From Parvicella sp041583015 (GTDB lineage Bacteria > Bacteroidota > Bacteroidia > Flavobacteriales_D > Parvicellaceae), in the NCBI GenBank assembly GCA_041583015.1, contig JBFHGR010000055.1, forward strand, positions 1 to 23,732: a DNA stretch of 23,732 nt, written 5' to 3'. How positions within the stretch are numbered: position 1 is the first letter of the stretch; the number at the start of each line of letters is the position of its first letter. Both the position numbers and the translations under genes were made by a program. The notes below the pieces were generated by a model. That model did not search any database and was not told the origin of the DNA. It saw only the letters and a program-made list of their open reading frames with translations. This document shows, in pieces, positions 7,143-15,596 of this stretch.

Positions 7143-8216
7143 ATGAGAATAAAATTACTTTCCATTATTTGTCTTTTGCTTATTGGTGGCAACATCAAGG
7201 CACAAGATTCTACATTTATTAATAAACTGGACTCATTGGGTGGTTTGGATGATAGTACGAAGGCTATTATGACCTACAATGAAGGGCTAGATTTTATGAA
7301 TAGTAAAAAGTACAGTGAGGCAATCTCTAAATTTAATAGTGCATTGACACTTAACCCTGGATTGGTGGATGCTAAATTCAGTAGAGGTATGAGTTATATG
7401 CAGTTAGGTAGTGATGATAAAGCAATTGGTGATTGGCAGACTTGTATAAAAGATAGTGCGAGTTATGAAAAAGCTTATACTGAAATCATTAGTTATTACT
7501 TTAATAAAGGAGATTACAAAAACTGTAAACCCTACTTGGATAAAGCAAAGGTTTTAAATCCCAAAGAATCTAAATATCACTATAACGAAGGGGTTATGCA
7601 TTTTGTAAGCAATAATCTTGATTCAGCCTTGCTATCTTATAATCAAGCTATCCAACTAAATAGCAAAAATGCTTATGCATTGAATGATAGAGCAGGCATT
7701 TACGTCAAACAAGGAGAATTGGATAAAGCCATTCAGGATTATGAAAATTCTGTGAAAGCTGATGGTAAACTTTCCTTTGTTTACAATAACCTTGGGTCAG
7801 CATACAGAAAGAAAGAACTTTACGATAAAGCGATTGCATCTTATACTAAAGCTGTTGAGTTGGATGATAAATATGCTATCGCTATCAATAATAGAGGTAT
7901 GGCATATTTTGCAAAAGGAGAAGTGGATAAAGCAAAAGCCGATTTTGATAAAGCAATTAGCTTGAAGATTGATTATGCATTGGCATATAATAATAGAGCT
8001 TCTGTTTACATCCAAAAAGAAGAGTGGAATCTGGCGGTGAAAGATTGTAATAGAGCAATAGAAATAGATTCCGAATATGCTTATGCTTATTATAACAGAG
8101 GTATAGCAAAGGAAATGCTAAGAGATTTGGACAATGCTTGTCAAGATTGGAATAAATCTTACGAGTTAGGGCTGGATGCAGGAAAGACACATTTTAATAC
8201 TTGGTGTAATAGATAA
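7143..8216 (+). CDS. Exported tetratricopeptide-repeat protein
   Basis: 357 residues from ATG 7143. This start gives a clean signal peptide, MRIKLLSIICLLLIGGNIKAQ, cut after Ala-Gln or nearby. The upstream in-frame ATG at 7125 would add an acidic six-residue prefix and sits almost on the likely transcription start. The mature protein is almost wholly TPR: about eight 34-residue repeats with the alternating pattern of small and aromatic residues (for example YAIAINNRGMAYFAKGEVDK and its successors). The C-terminus has a half-repeat with ACQDWNKSYELG. TPR arrays bind other proteins; no catalytic motif is present. The PorE-like gene starts 12 bp downstream, so the two are very likely cotranscribed, and a role as a periplasmic partner of that envelope protein is a reasonable inference, not shown. 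Confidence 0.88.
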   Translation: MRIKLLSIICLLLIGGNIKAQDSTFINKLDSLGGLDDSTKAIMTYNEGLDFMNSKKYSEAISKFNSALTLNPGLVDAKFSRGMSYMQLGSDDKAIGDWQTCIKDSASYEKAYTEIISYYFNKGDYKNCKPYLDKAKVLNPKESKYHYNEGVMHFVSNNLDSALLSYNQAIQLNSKNAYALNDRAGIYVKQGELDKAIQDYENSVKADGKLSFVYNNLGSAYRKKELYDKAIASYTKAVELDDKYAIAINNRGMAYFAKGEVDKAKADFDKAISLKIDYALAYNNRASVYIQKEEWNLAVKDCNRAIEIDSEYAYAYYNRGIAKEMLRDLDNACQDWNKSYELGLDAGKTHFNTWCNR

Positions 8217-8228
8217 TAAAGGATGATC

Positions 8229-10331
8229 ATGAAAAAATTAACAATAGCATTACTAACATTAGTTTTCTTTTCATCGGTTTACGGTCAAGATAATTCCGTG
8301 CCATTTGAAAAAAGCATCTTTAAAGAAAGAAAAGATGAGTTTAAAATTGCAGTGGAGCACATGGAAAACGCAGAGGAAATTTATGAAAATTATCCACCTT
8401 CGATGTGGTCACAAGCCATAGATGATTTTGAAAAAGCGTATGCTTTTAACCCTAAAAATGCACCGCTGAATTATAAATTAGGAGATTGTTACTTAAATTC
8501 TAATTACAAATCAAAAAGTCTTAAGTTCTTTCAAGATGCGTATAAGTTAAACCCATCTATTCAGCAGGACATACATTTCAAATTAGGTAGAGGTTATCAC
8601 TTGTCTAGTATGTTTGAGATGGCCTTAAAAGAATACAAAATTCACTTAACAAAGATTACTGGAAAAGAGATTGAAGCGGAGAAGAAACTAACCAATAAAT
8701 TGATTCGTGAATGTAATACTGCTATCGAAATGGTTAAAAATCCTATTCGAGTATGGGTTGATAATTTAGGAAAAAACATAAACAGTCCTTTTCCTGATTA
8801 TGCAGCTCAAATATCGGCAGATGAATCTGTAATAATTTATACTTCTAGAAGACCATCGGAATATAGTACGGAGCAAATTGGAGGAATGTATAATGAAGAT
8901 ATTTATATTTCCGAAAGAGATGAAAATTGGGAGTGGACAAAAGGAAGATTAATTTCAGACAGAATAAATGTAAAAGATAATGATGCAATTAGTGGTTTAT
9001 CTCCAGATGGAAATTCGTTATTTGTTTATTACCACTCTGGTAAGGATGGAGGAAATCTTTATCAATCTCAAAAAACCGAAGAAGGTTGGTCTAAACCTAA
9101 AGATTTAGGGAAAAATGTAAATACAAACAAGTCTTGGGATACAGATGCTTCATTAAGTTATGATGGAAAAAGACTGTATTTTGTTTCAGATAAAGAAGGA
9201 ACTAAAGGAGGAAGAGATATTTGGTATTCAGATTGGGATGCGGAAAAAGAAATGTGGGGTAAATCAACAAACCTTGGAGCACCAATAAATACGGAGTATG
9301 ACGAAGTTGGGATTTTTATGCACCCTGATGGTAAAACAATGTACTTTTCATCTAATGGACATAAAGGAATGGGGAGTTTTGATATTTATTCTTCGGAGAT
9401 GCAAGCAGACAGTTCTTGGAGTGAACCTGTGAATATTGGATATCCAGTTTCAACACCAGATGCAGATGTGTTTTTTAGTGTTTCAGCAAGTGGAATACAT
9501 GGATATTATTCTTCTTTTAGAGAGGATGGAGAAGGTGAAAAAGACTTGTATATGATTACATTTCTTGGAAAACCCAAAAAACCTCTTCTTTCTGGTGAAG
9601 ATAATTTAATTGCGAGCATCACCAAGCCTATTGTAGAAGAAATTGTTCAAACTAAATTAGATGTCCATGTAAAGAATTTATCCTTGTTAAAAGGGAAAGT
9701 GTTGGATGCTGAAACTAAGAAACCATTATTAGCTACAGTAGAAATGTCTGATAATTCAAAGGGAGAATTGTTGTCTAATTTTAAAACAGAAAGTGAGTCT
9801 GGAAAATTCTTAATCTCTTTACCTGCTGGTAAAAATTATGGGATTGCGGTAAAATCTGAAGGCTATTTATTTCACTCAGAAAATTTTGATATTCCAGCTG
9901 ATGCAGGCTATCAAGAGTATGAGAAAGTTATTTTAATGAAGAAGGTTAAAGTTGGTGAAAGTATTGTCTTAAGAAATATCTTTTTTGATTTAGATAAATA
10001 TGAATTAAAACCTGAGTCTAAAACCGAATTGGATAGATTACTTCAGTTATTGATTGATAATCCAACTTTAGAAATTGAAATTTCAGGACATACAGATACA
10101 CAAGGTTCGGCTGCTTATAACCAAAAACTATCAGAAGATAGAGCAGGAGCTGTAGTAGACTTCTTAGTGGGGATTGGTGGTATTGGTAGAGAAAGATTTG
10201 AATTCAAAGGGGTAGGAGAAGCGCAGCCAATTATTTCTGACGCAGAAATTGCCAAAATGAAATCTAAATCTCAAAAAGAAGAAGCACACGCTCAAAACAG
10301 AAGAACTGAGTTTAAAATATTGAAGTTTTAA
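8229..10331 (+). CDS. PorE-like TPR/PD40/CRD/OmpA envelope protein
   Basis: 700 residues from ATG 8229, which has AAAGG six bases before it; an in-frame ATG two codons earlier (8223) is possible. The order of domains is: signal peptide (KKLTIALLTLVFFSSVYG); TPR region about 25-160; a PD40/WD40-like beta-propeller about 185-440 with repeated (D/P)DG...YF(V/S)S(D/N) blades; a carboxypeptidase-regulatory-like fold about 482-570 (LKGKVLDAETKKPLLATV); and an OmpA C-terminal peptidoglycan-binding domain about 580-700. The last carries FFDLDKYELKPES, SGHTDTQGS and LSEDRAGAV, whose Asp and Arg would contact diaminopimelate. This is the architecture of PorE, a type IX secretion-associated protein of Porphyromonas gingivalis, and of many Bacteroidota relatives. 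It should anchor an outer-membrane complex to the cell wall. Paralogues with this layout are numerous, so orthology to PorE itself is not claimed. Confidence 0.88.
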   Translation: MKKLTIALLTLVFFSSVYGQDNSVPFEKSIFKERKDEFKIAVEHMENAEEIYENYPPSMWSQAIDDFEKAYAFNPKNAPLNYKLGDCYLNSNYKSKSLKFFQDAYKLNPSIQQDIHFKLGRGYHLSSMFEMALKEYKIHLTKITGKEIEAEKKLTNKLIRECNTAIEMVKNPIRVWVDNLGKNINSPFPDYAAQISADESVIIYTSRRPSEYSTEQIGGMYNEDIYISERDENWEWTKGRLISDRINVKDNDAISGLSPDGNSLFVYYHSGKDGGNLYQSQKTEEGWSKPKDLGKNVNTNKSWDTDASLSYDGKRLYFVSDKEGTKGGRDIWYSDWDAEKEMWGKSTNLGAPINTEYDEVGIFMHPDGKTMYFSSNGHKGMGSFDIYSSEMQADSSWSEPVNIGYPVSTPDADVFFSVSASGIHGYYSSFREDGEGEKDLYMITFLGKPKKPLLSGEDNLIASITKPIVEEIVQTKLDVHVKNLSLLKGKVLDAETKKPLLATVEMSDNSKGELLSNFKTESESGKFLISLPAGKNYGIAVKSEGYLFHSENFDIPADAGYQEYEKVILMKKVKVGESIVLRNIFFDLDKYELKPESKTELDRLLQLLIDNPTLEIEISGHTDTQGSAAYNQKLSEDRAGAVVDFLVGIGGIGRERFEFKGVGEAQPIISDAEIAKMKSKSQKEEAHAQNRRTEFKILKF

Positions 10332-10523
10332 TTAACTTTTAACTAAATATTTCAGAATTTATTTTTCTGGATTGTTAATGATCTTTAGATTATTAAATTG
10401 CTATAATAAGTGTGTTGTAGCCCTATTTTAATTAATGTAAATATTATTTTGTTGAGTGGTAAATACTTTCTTAATTACTAGGATATGTTTACTTTTATAA
10501 TCTCTAAATTAAAAATATAAATT
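10332..10523. other. Intergenic region before yajQ
   Basis: A 192-bp AT-rich gap without an ORF. It has one small hairpin, CAGAA...TTCTG near 10352-10368, with no T run. A TATGTTTA sequence about 35 nt before yajQ matches the -7 consensus at 7 of 8 positions when scored as TAnnTTTG. The gap is long enough to hold the yajQ promoter, so yajQ is probably not part of the TPR/PorE-like transcript. Confidence 0.4.
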
Positions 10524-11012
10524 ATGCCTTCATTTGATATAGTTAGTAAAGTAGATATTCAGACATTAGATAATGCTATTAATTCTGTTGCGAGAGAAAT
10601 TAGCAATAGATATGATTTTAAAGGAAGCGATTCTACAGTAGAGTTGGATAAAAAAACTTACTCTCTTAAAATCATGACAGAAGATGAGTTTAGGTTAGAT
10701 CAAATTGAAAAAGTAATCATAGGTCAGTTCGTTAAAAATAAACTAGACCCAAGCAGTCTAGATGATGGTAAAGAACAATATGCATCTGGTAATAGATTGC
10801 GAAAAGATATCATAGTAAAACAAGGTATTGACAAGGAAACTGCCAAAAAGATTGTTAAGAGTATTAAAGATACTAAAGCAAAAGTGCAAGCAGCGATTCA
10901 AGATGATCAAATCAGAGTCACAGGTAAAAAGATTGATGATTTGCAAGGTGTTATAGCACACTGTAGAAGCGCTGATTTTGGTATTCCATTACAATATATC
11001 AACTTTAAATAA
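10524..11012 (+). CDS. yajQ: YajQ family nucleotide-binding protein
   Basis: 162 residues, full length, cytoplasmic. The family signature runs end to end: MPSFDIVSKVDIQ at the start, then LDNAINSVAREISNRYDFKG, a central KQGIDKETAKKIVKSIKD segment, and the C-terminal DFGIPLQYINFK. YajQ proteins have two ferredoxin-like RNP folds. In Xanthomonas a member binds cyclic di-GMP and acts with a transcription factor; other members have been reported to bind tRNA/GTP. The specific role here is therefore open. It is followed after only 2 bp by the TTG start of a sensor phosphatase, which suggests a shared transcript and translational coupling. Confidence 0.92.
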   Translation: MPSFDIVSKVDIQTLDNAINSVAREISNRYDFKGSDSTVELDKKTYSLKIMTEDEFRLDQIEKVIIGQFVKNKLDPSSLDDGKEQYASGNRLRKDIIVKQGIDKETAKKIVKSIKDTKAKVQAAIQDDQIRVTGKKIDDLQGVIAHCRSADFGIPLQYINFK

Positions 11013-11014
11013 AA

Positions 11015-14000
11015 TTGAAAAAACTCTTATACATACTGTTGTTTTTAAATTGCCTTAACATAGGTTACGGACAATTTACAGCACCTCATATTCGTAATTA
11101 CACCATAAAATCATACGGAGAGTTAAAATCTCCTGAAGTGTGGTCGGTATGCCAAGATGAAAAAGGACTTTTATATTTCGGATTTGTTAACGAAATCGGT
11201 ATTTTTGATGGTGTTAAGTGGTCATATGTTAGTGTGCCAAGTGCCAAGAACATAACATCTTTACATTTTGCAGAAGGCAAAGTTTATTTTGGGGGATATG
11301 GAAAGTTTGGTGTTTTAGAGCCTAATGCAGATGGTTTACCAGAAGCGGTTTTTATATCTGATAAGGCAACAAAAGTTTTTAGTAATATTTGGAGAATACA
11401 CAATATTGATGACTTAATTTATTTTCAAGGCACCGAAGCTATTTTCACCTACAAACAGGATGAATTAAATACCATTATTCCTAAAACTTCTTATCATATT
11501 TCATTCAAGTACAATAATCATATACTAGTTCGGGAAAGAGAGATAGGACTAATGAAAGTAAGTGCTAATAGCACGGTCTTAATAAATGACAATCCTTTGA
11601 TTCAAGAATATGGAGTTTTTGGAGCATACAAGATTGGTGATGATAAAAGTTTGTTGATAACATCAGAATTGGGGTTTAGACACTCCAATATTGAAATAAC
11701 AGCACCTTTGTTGGATCCTTGTGAAAATGGATGTCAGTTTGCTATTAATGTTGGCATTATTGGATCTGTTAAAGTGCGAGACAATTTATTTGCTTTGTTT
11801 TCTAAAACACAAGGTGTTTACTTTATTGATAATAATGGAGGCCTACTAGGACATATTGATTCAAAATCGGGATTGACAACGGATGAGGTAAAGGATGTTT
11901 TAGTAGATAATAATGGTAAATTATGGTTAGCTACTGGTAACGGTATTTCCAAAGTAGAAATTTTAGAACCATTTGAGTTTATCAATGAGAATTTCGGTAT
12001 AAATGGAAATGTTCAATGTTTTCAGGAATTTAAAGGCTATAAATATGTGGGTACGGCATTAGGCTTAATGAAAGAACAGGATTCTTTGAGTCTTAGATTT
12101 GGAAAAACACAGATTCAAAATCAAGTTTGGAGTTTACTTAATGTCAAAAGTAAATTATTCGTAGCAACAGGAAATGGTCTGTATATTTCAGAGGATGGTC
12201 AAGTTTTTGAAAAGTTATTAGATGGCGATTTCAATGCTCTGAAATATGACGATCTTCAAGGGTTTTTAATTGTTGCAGGTGAAGGTGGTGTTATTATTTT
12301 AGATGAATTGAATAATTGGTTGCCGTGGAGTAGTAAAGTTTTTACTGGAGGAAATAAGAATAAAATTTCTTACGATAAAAAAAATGATTGCTATTGGGTA
12401 GGATCTTCTAGCGGTGGTATACTTCAAATTAAATTTGACGGTTTTGATTTTATATATAAATTATATGGTGTAAAAGAAGGAGAAGGACTAAGGATTGGAG
12501 AGCAAATTATTCCTTTTGAAATTAACGGAACTTGTCTATTTGGAACTCCTTATGATTTATTAGAATTTACTAATGAAGAAGAGGCGATAGAAGAACTTAA
12601 ATTATCAGGAAATTGGCATGATACTTTAATCAACTATCCAGAATTTTATCCTGGAACTTTTTTTGAATCTCAAGTATATTCGTTGGGATCGTCTATCAAC
12701 TATCAATATTACCTAGAGATAGGAGATGTGGTTTTGGCGGTAATTGATAATGAAATTGGTTATTTTAGAGGGAACGATGTTTTTGATAAAAATAAGTTTC
12801 AAGCCGTAGAATTGGGGAGGGTTAATTTCCTTCAAATAGAAGAAGATGGTCTTTATATTGGAGGATCCGAAGGCTTGAGTAGAGCAAATTTATTGTCATT
12901 ATTGAATGATGATAGCACGAATAATATCATTGATTTAAACATTAGAAAAGTTGTTTACAATGATTCTATTTCGATTGGATTTTACAATTTGAACAATCCA
13001 TTAAGTATACCATATTATAAAAATAAAATCTCCATTGAGTTTGCTTCAAATGTGATTCATAATGATAAACCAACAGTATACAGCTGGCGATTAATTGGAG
13101 ATGAAGATAATTGGAGTTCTTGGTCTAGTAGAGTTAAAATTGATTTCAAAAACCTACATGAAGGTGATTATATTTTTGAAGTTAAAGCAAAGGATATTTT
13201 TGGTGTAGAAAGTGATGTGAAAAGGTTCAGTTTTGTAATAGAAAAACCTTGGTTTCGAACTGTTTGGGCGTATGTAGGATATTTTATTTTATTTGTTTTG
13301 ATAGTGTATTTAGCTATTGTGATAGGTAGTAGAAGACTAAAGGCTCAAAACCTTAAATTGGAAGAAACCGTAAGGGAAAGAACTGCTGAAATTAGAGAGA
13401 AAAACTCAGAACTTGAGCACAGTTATCATGAAATTGCAGAGCAAAAACAAGAAATTACAGATAGTATAAATTATGCTCAGCGTATTCAGCATGCTATACT
13501 TCCTTTGCCAGAGAATATTGAACAACATTTAGAAGAGTATTTTGTGATTTTTCAACCAAAAGATATTGTCTCTGGAGATTTTTATTGGTTTGCTCAGACA
13601 GAAGAAGGTGTAGTTTTTGTCTGTGCGGATTGTACCGGTCATGGCGTGCCAGGAGCGTTTATGAGTATGATTGGTTCGGATAAATTAAATCAAGCGGTAT
13701 TAGAGGCTAAATTGACCAATCCTGCGGAAATTCTTAGTTTCTTGAATAGAGGTATAAAAAAGTCTCTTAAGCAAAAAGAAGATGAAGAAGGTGCTTCACG
13801 TGATGGTATGGATGTAACCGTAACTCATATAGATACTACTCGAATGAAGTTGAAAATGGCTGCCGCACACAATTCCTTGCTCATGATTAGAGATGGTGAA
13901 ATGATTGAATATAAGGCAACTAAAGTTGCTGTTGGGGGATTCACAGCAGAAAATCAAGTGTATAATTTAGAAGAAATTGACATCAAAAAAGGTGATGTGT

Positions 14001-14206
14001 TTTATATGACTACGGATGGTTATCCTGACCAATTTGGAGGAGAAAAAGGTAAGAAATTAAAAATAGCTGTTCTTAAAAGAATTTTAATGGAAATTCATCA
14101 TTTACCAATGAGTGAGCAAAAAGAATACCTAGAAAATTACATGAAAGAATGGATGGGAGAACATGAGCAAATTGATGATATTTGTTTTATTGGAATCAGA
14201 ATCTAA
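11015..14206 (+). CDS. Propeller/Y_Y_Y sensor with C-terminal SpoIIE-type PP2C phosphatase
   Basis: 1063 residues with a TTG start. An in-frame TAA at 11006 blocks any upstream start, and the TTG opens a good signal peptide (KKLLYILLFLNCLNIGYG). Residues about 25-650 form a two-component-regulator type beta-propeller (repeated GLL.G..NGI-like blades such as DNNGKLWLATGNGIS). A Y_Y_Y domain spans about 660-745 (YSWRLIGDEDNWSSWS), with one TM helix at about 750-772, a coiled coil at about 775-815, and a PP2C/SpoIIE domain at about 845-1063. Metal-binding motifs are intact: SGDFYW (Asp855), ADCTGHG (Asp872), DGMD (930-933), TTDGYPD (Asp1001) and QIDDICF (1054-1055). The propeller should sense a signal outside the cytoplasm and control Ser/Thr dephosphorylation inside, probably of an anti-sigma antagonist. 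No kinase or STAS partner is in the window. It is cotranscribed with yajQ. Confidence 0.9.
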   Translation: MKKLLYILLFLNCLNIGYGQFTAPHIRNYTIKSYGELKSPEVWSVCQDEKGLLYFGFVNEIGIFDGVKWSYVSVPSAKNITSLHFAEGKVYFGGYGKFGVLEPNADGLPEAVFISDKATKVFSNIWRIHNIDDLIYFQGTEAIFTYKQDELNTIIPKTSYHISFKYNNHILVREREIGLMKVSANSTVLINDNPLIQEYGVFGAYKIGDDKSLLITSELGFRHSNIEITAPLLDPCENGCQFAINVGIIGSVKVRDNLFALFSKTQGVYFIDNNGGLLGHIDSKSGLTTDEVKDVLVDNNGKLWLATGNGISKVEILEPFEFINENFGINGNVQCFQEFKGYKYVGTALGLMKEQDSLSLRFGKTQIQNQVWSLLNVKSKLFVATGNGLYISEDGQVFEKLLDGDFNALKYDDLQGFLIVAGEGGVIILDELNNWLPWSSKVFTGGNKNKISYDKKNDCYWVGSSSGGILQIKFDGFDFIYKLYGVKEGEGLRIGEQIIPFEINGTCLFGTPYDLLEFTNEEEAIEELKLSGNWHDTLINYPEFYPGTFFESQVYSLGSSINYQYYLEIGDVVLAVIDNEIGYFRGNDVFDKNKFQAVELGRVNFLQIEEDGLYIGGSEGLSRANLLSLLNDDSTNNIIDLNIRKVVYNDSISIGFYNLNNPLSIPYYKNKISIEFASNVIHNDKPTVYSWRLIGDEDNWSSWSSRVKIDFKNLHEGDYIFEVKAKDIFGVESDVKRFSFVIEKPWFRTVWAYVGYFILFVLIVYLAIVIGSRRLKAQNLKLEETVRERTAEIREKNSELEHSYHEIAEQKQEITDSINYAQRIQHAILPLPENIEQHLEEYFVIFQPKDIVSGDFYWFAQTEEGVVFVCADCTGHGVPGAFMSMIGSDKLNQAVLEAKLTNPAEILSFLNRGIKKSLKQKEDEEGASRDGMDVTVTHIDTTRMKLKMAAAHNSLLMIRDGEMIEYKATKVAVGGFTAENQVYNLEEIDIKKGDVFYMTTDGYPDQFGGEKGKKLKIAVLKRILMEIHHLPMSEQKEYLENYMKEWMGEHEQIDDICFIGIRI

Positions 14207-14304
14207 TTTTACCTTTTCGGAGAAAGTGACTTAGAATGAAGTCAATGAAAAGTAATTTACTTATTGAAAAGGGTAGGGTGTATTTGAAGAATGATTTTAT
14301 TTAT

Positions 14305-14679
14305 TTAAAATAACCAATCTGCATTTAGCCAAACAATTAAGTAGGAAATTGTGTTCGCAATAAGTACTGTGATAAAGAGTCTTGCTTTTTTTACTTCTTC
14401 GGATAGCATGAAATCTGCAAAATAGAATTCTACCAGAACACAAAGTACATATCCCATTATAAAATTATAATTGATATTCTCAAAGTAGACAACCCTTAAT
14501 ACAAAGAAACTGGTGAATATCGTTGCAAAATTAAGCATAGCACTTATCAGCAATCCTTTTGGTTTGTATAGAGGATATTTCAAGCCTAAGTTGAGAATTA
14601 TACCCTCTATCAGTGAAACAACAATGAAGGTGTAAATGATATAGTGGGATATAAATTTGGGTATTACAATCGTTTCCAA
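14305..14679 (-). CDS. Small four-helix membrane protein, unknown
   Basis: 124 residues. I do not recognise a family. Four hydrophobic segments (about 12-32, 44-64, 72-91 and 100-118) alternate with short loops containing charged residues (KYPLYKPKG; SEEVKKAR), suggesting an integral inner-membrane protein. There is no cysteine motif, and the few acidic residues near helices (Glu25, Glu84) are the only candidates for a functional site. A full promoter (TTG, 17 bp, TAGCTTTG on the minus strand) sits just upstream, which argues that the gene is expressed and not spurious. It is transcribed alone, divergent from the DUF4395 gene. Stand-alone position and size give no clue to function. Confidence 0.7.
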   Translation of the reverse strand: METIVIPKFISHYIIYTFIVVSLIEGIILNLGLKYPLYKPKGLLISAMLNFATIFTSFFVLRVVYFENINYNFIMGYVLCVLVEFYFADFMLSEEVKKARLFITVLIANTISYLIVWLNADWLF

Positions 14680-14704
14680 TGGTTATAGAGTTTTAATCTG
14701 TTTC

Positions 14705-14732
14705 CAAAGCTAGTCATTTTATATAATTGCAA
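14705..14732 (-). promoter_or_regulatory. Complete -33/-7 promoter of the four-helix membrane protein gene
   Basis: On the minus strand, TTG (14732-14730), 17 bp, then TAGCTTTG (14712-14705) fit the Flavobacterium-type consensus TTG-N17-23-TAnnTTTG. The start codon is 25 nt downstream of the box. Confidence 0.6.
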
Positions 14733-14779
14733 AAAATAGAATTGTAATAATAGTTACCCTCAAATTGTTTTTTCAGGAT

Positions 14780-14787
14780 TACCTTTG
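14780..14787 (+). promoter_or_regulatory. -7 box of the DUF4395 gene
   Basis: TACCTTTG is a perfect match, 14 nt before ATG 14802. No TTG is found at 17-23 bp upstream. Together with the opposite-strand promoter at 14705-14732 it makes a compact divergent promoter region. Confidence 0.5.
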
Positions 14788-14801
14788 TATAAAATTAAAA
14801 A

Positions 14802-15332
14802 ATGAGTTTTGGAGTTTTCATAGAAGGAAAGAAGTTTCGCGTAGTTGATGAAAGGGTGATGAGATTGAACGCCTTATTTATCTTAATGATTGCGGGTGCT
14901 GCATTTTATAATGGTTTTGTAATAAATAATTTTGCTGTATTACCTTTTATTGTGGGAGCAGTTTGGTTAAATTTTATTATTGGTCTTTTTATTAATCTTA
15001 ATTATTCTCCAACTGTAGCGCTGGCTAATTTAATTTTAGGCAAAGAGATTAAAAAGCCAATCGGTGCCATTCAAAAGAAATTTGCATGGGGCTTGGGGTT
15101 GACTTTGTCATCTGTGATTTTGGGCTTATCTATTTTTCTTCAATTTTATCCAGGGTTATTTAATACAGTCTGTTTACTGTGTCTTATTTGTTTAGCAATT
15201 CTTATTCTAGAGGCCGCTTTTAAGGTATGCATGGGATGTGAATTATACTTTACCGCAATAGATTGGAAATTGATTAAAAAGCCAAAGCCTGATGAAAGAC
15301 CAAATTGTATGGGAGATTCTTGCGAAGTTTAA
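14802..15332 (+). CDS. DUF4395 membrane protein
   Basis: 176 residues. It begins with a short cytoplasmic stretch (MSFGVFIEGKKFRVVDERVMRLNA) typical of DUF4395, followed by four hydrophobic helices (about 23-41, 44-65, 98-114 and 120-142) and a conserved CMGCELY motif (Cys143, Cys146) right after the last helix. A second cysteine pair is at the C-terminus (PNCMGDSCEV). DUF4395 proteins are small membrane proteins, often found near thiosulfate or sulfur-related and thioredoxin-like genes; no function is established, and no such neighbour occurs here. The CxxC motif hints at redox or metal binding (inference). It has its own -7 box, and its stop overlaps the convergent phhB stop (TTAA shared). 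Confidence 0.85.
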   Translation: MSFGVFIEGKKFRVVDERVMRLNALFILMIAGAAFYNGFVINNFAVLPFIVGAVWLNFIIGLFINLNYSPTVALANLILGKEIKKPIGAIQKKFAWGLGLTLSSVILGLSIFLQFYPGLFNTVCLLCLICLAILILEAAFKVCMGCELYFTAIDWKLIKKPKPDERPNCMGDSCEV

Positions 15333-15595
15333 CCTATCAAATCGTCTATTTTTAAAGCCAATTCAATATCCTTCATCGTTACTGAATTACTGTCGTGTGT
15401 AGTAAGTTTAATCGTTAGTTTGTCGTACACGTTTGTCCAATCAGGATGGTGATTCATTTCATCACAAACTTTTCCTATGGTAAGCATCATCTCAAGTGCA
15501 TCTTGAAATGAATCAAACTTAATGACTCTTTCTATGAAGTTATCTTTTAACGTCCAATTGGATAACTGCGTTATTTTCTTTGCCAAACTATCCAT
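15329..15595 (-). CDS. phhB: Pterin-4a-carbinolamine dehydratase
   Basis: 88 residues, standard length. It dehydrates 4a-hydroxytetrahydrobiopterin formed by aromatic amino acid hydroxylases. The signature E-x2-N-H-H-P-x5-Y...H-D is complete: Glu46, His49-His50-Pro51, Tyr57 and His67, the three histidines being the catalytic set in the mammalian homologue. It starts 1 bp after the corA stop and is the last gene of the ppk2-mscS-corA-phhB run. No phenylalanine hydroxylase gene is in the window, so its substrate source is not visible; stand-alone PCD proteins are common in bacteria. Its stop codon overlaps that of the convergent DUF4395 gene. Confidence 0.92.
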   Translation of the reverse strand: MDSLAKKITQLSNWTLKDNFIERVIKFDSFQDALEMMLTIGKVCDEMNHHPDWTNVYDKLTIKLTTHDSNSVTMKDIELALKIDDLIG

Positions 15596-15596
15596 G

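Noticed and set aside
7797..8190. Antisense ORFs over the TPR gene
   Set aside because: They mirror the repeated TPR codons in another frame and carry no domain of their own; shadows of the real gene.
7143..8216. TPR repeats considered as a DNA repeat array or CRISPR-like structure
   Set aside because: Periodicity is about 102 bp at the protein level with diverged DNA, typical of TPR coding sequence; there are no identical repeats with unique spacers.
14292..14309. AT-only inverted repeat after the sensor phosphatase gene, considered as a terminator
   Set aside because: Six A/T pairs are too weak and such repeats occur by chance in this composition.
14236..14313. 25-codon ORF after the sensor phosphatase gene
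   Set aside because: Very short, without promoter or recognisable motif, and it runs into the opposite gene; AT-rich chance ORF.
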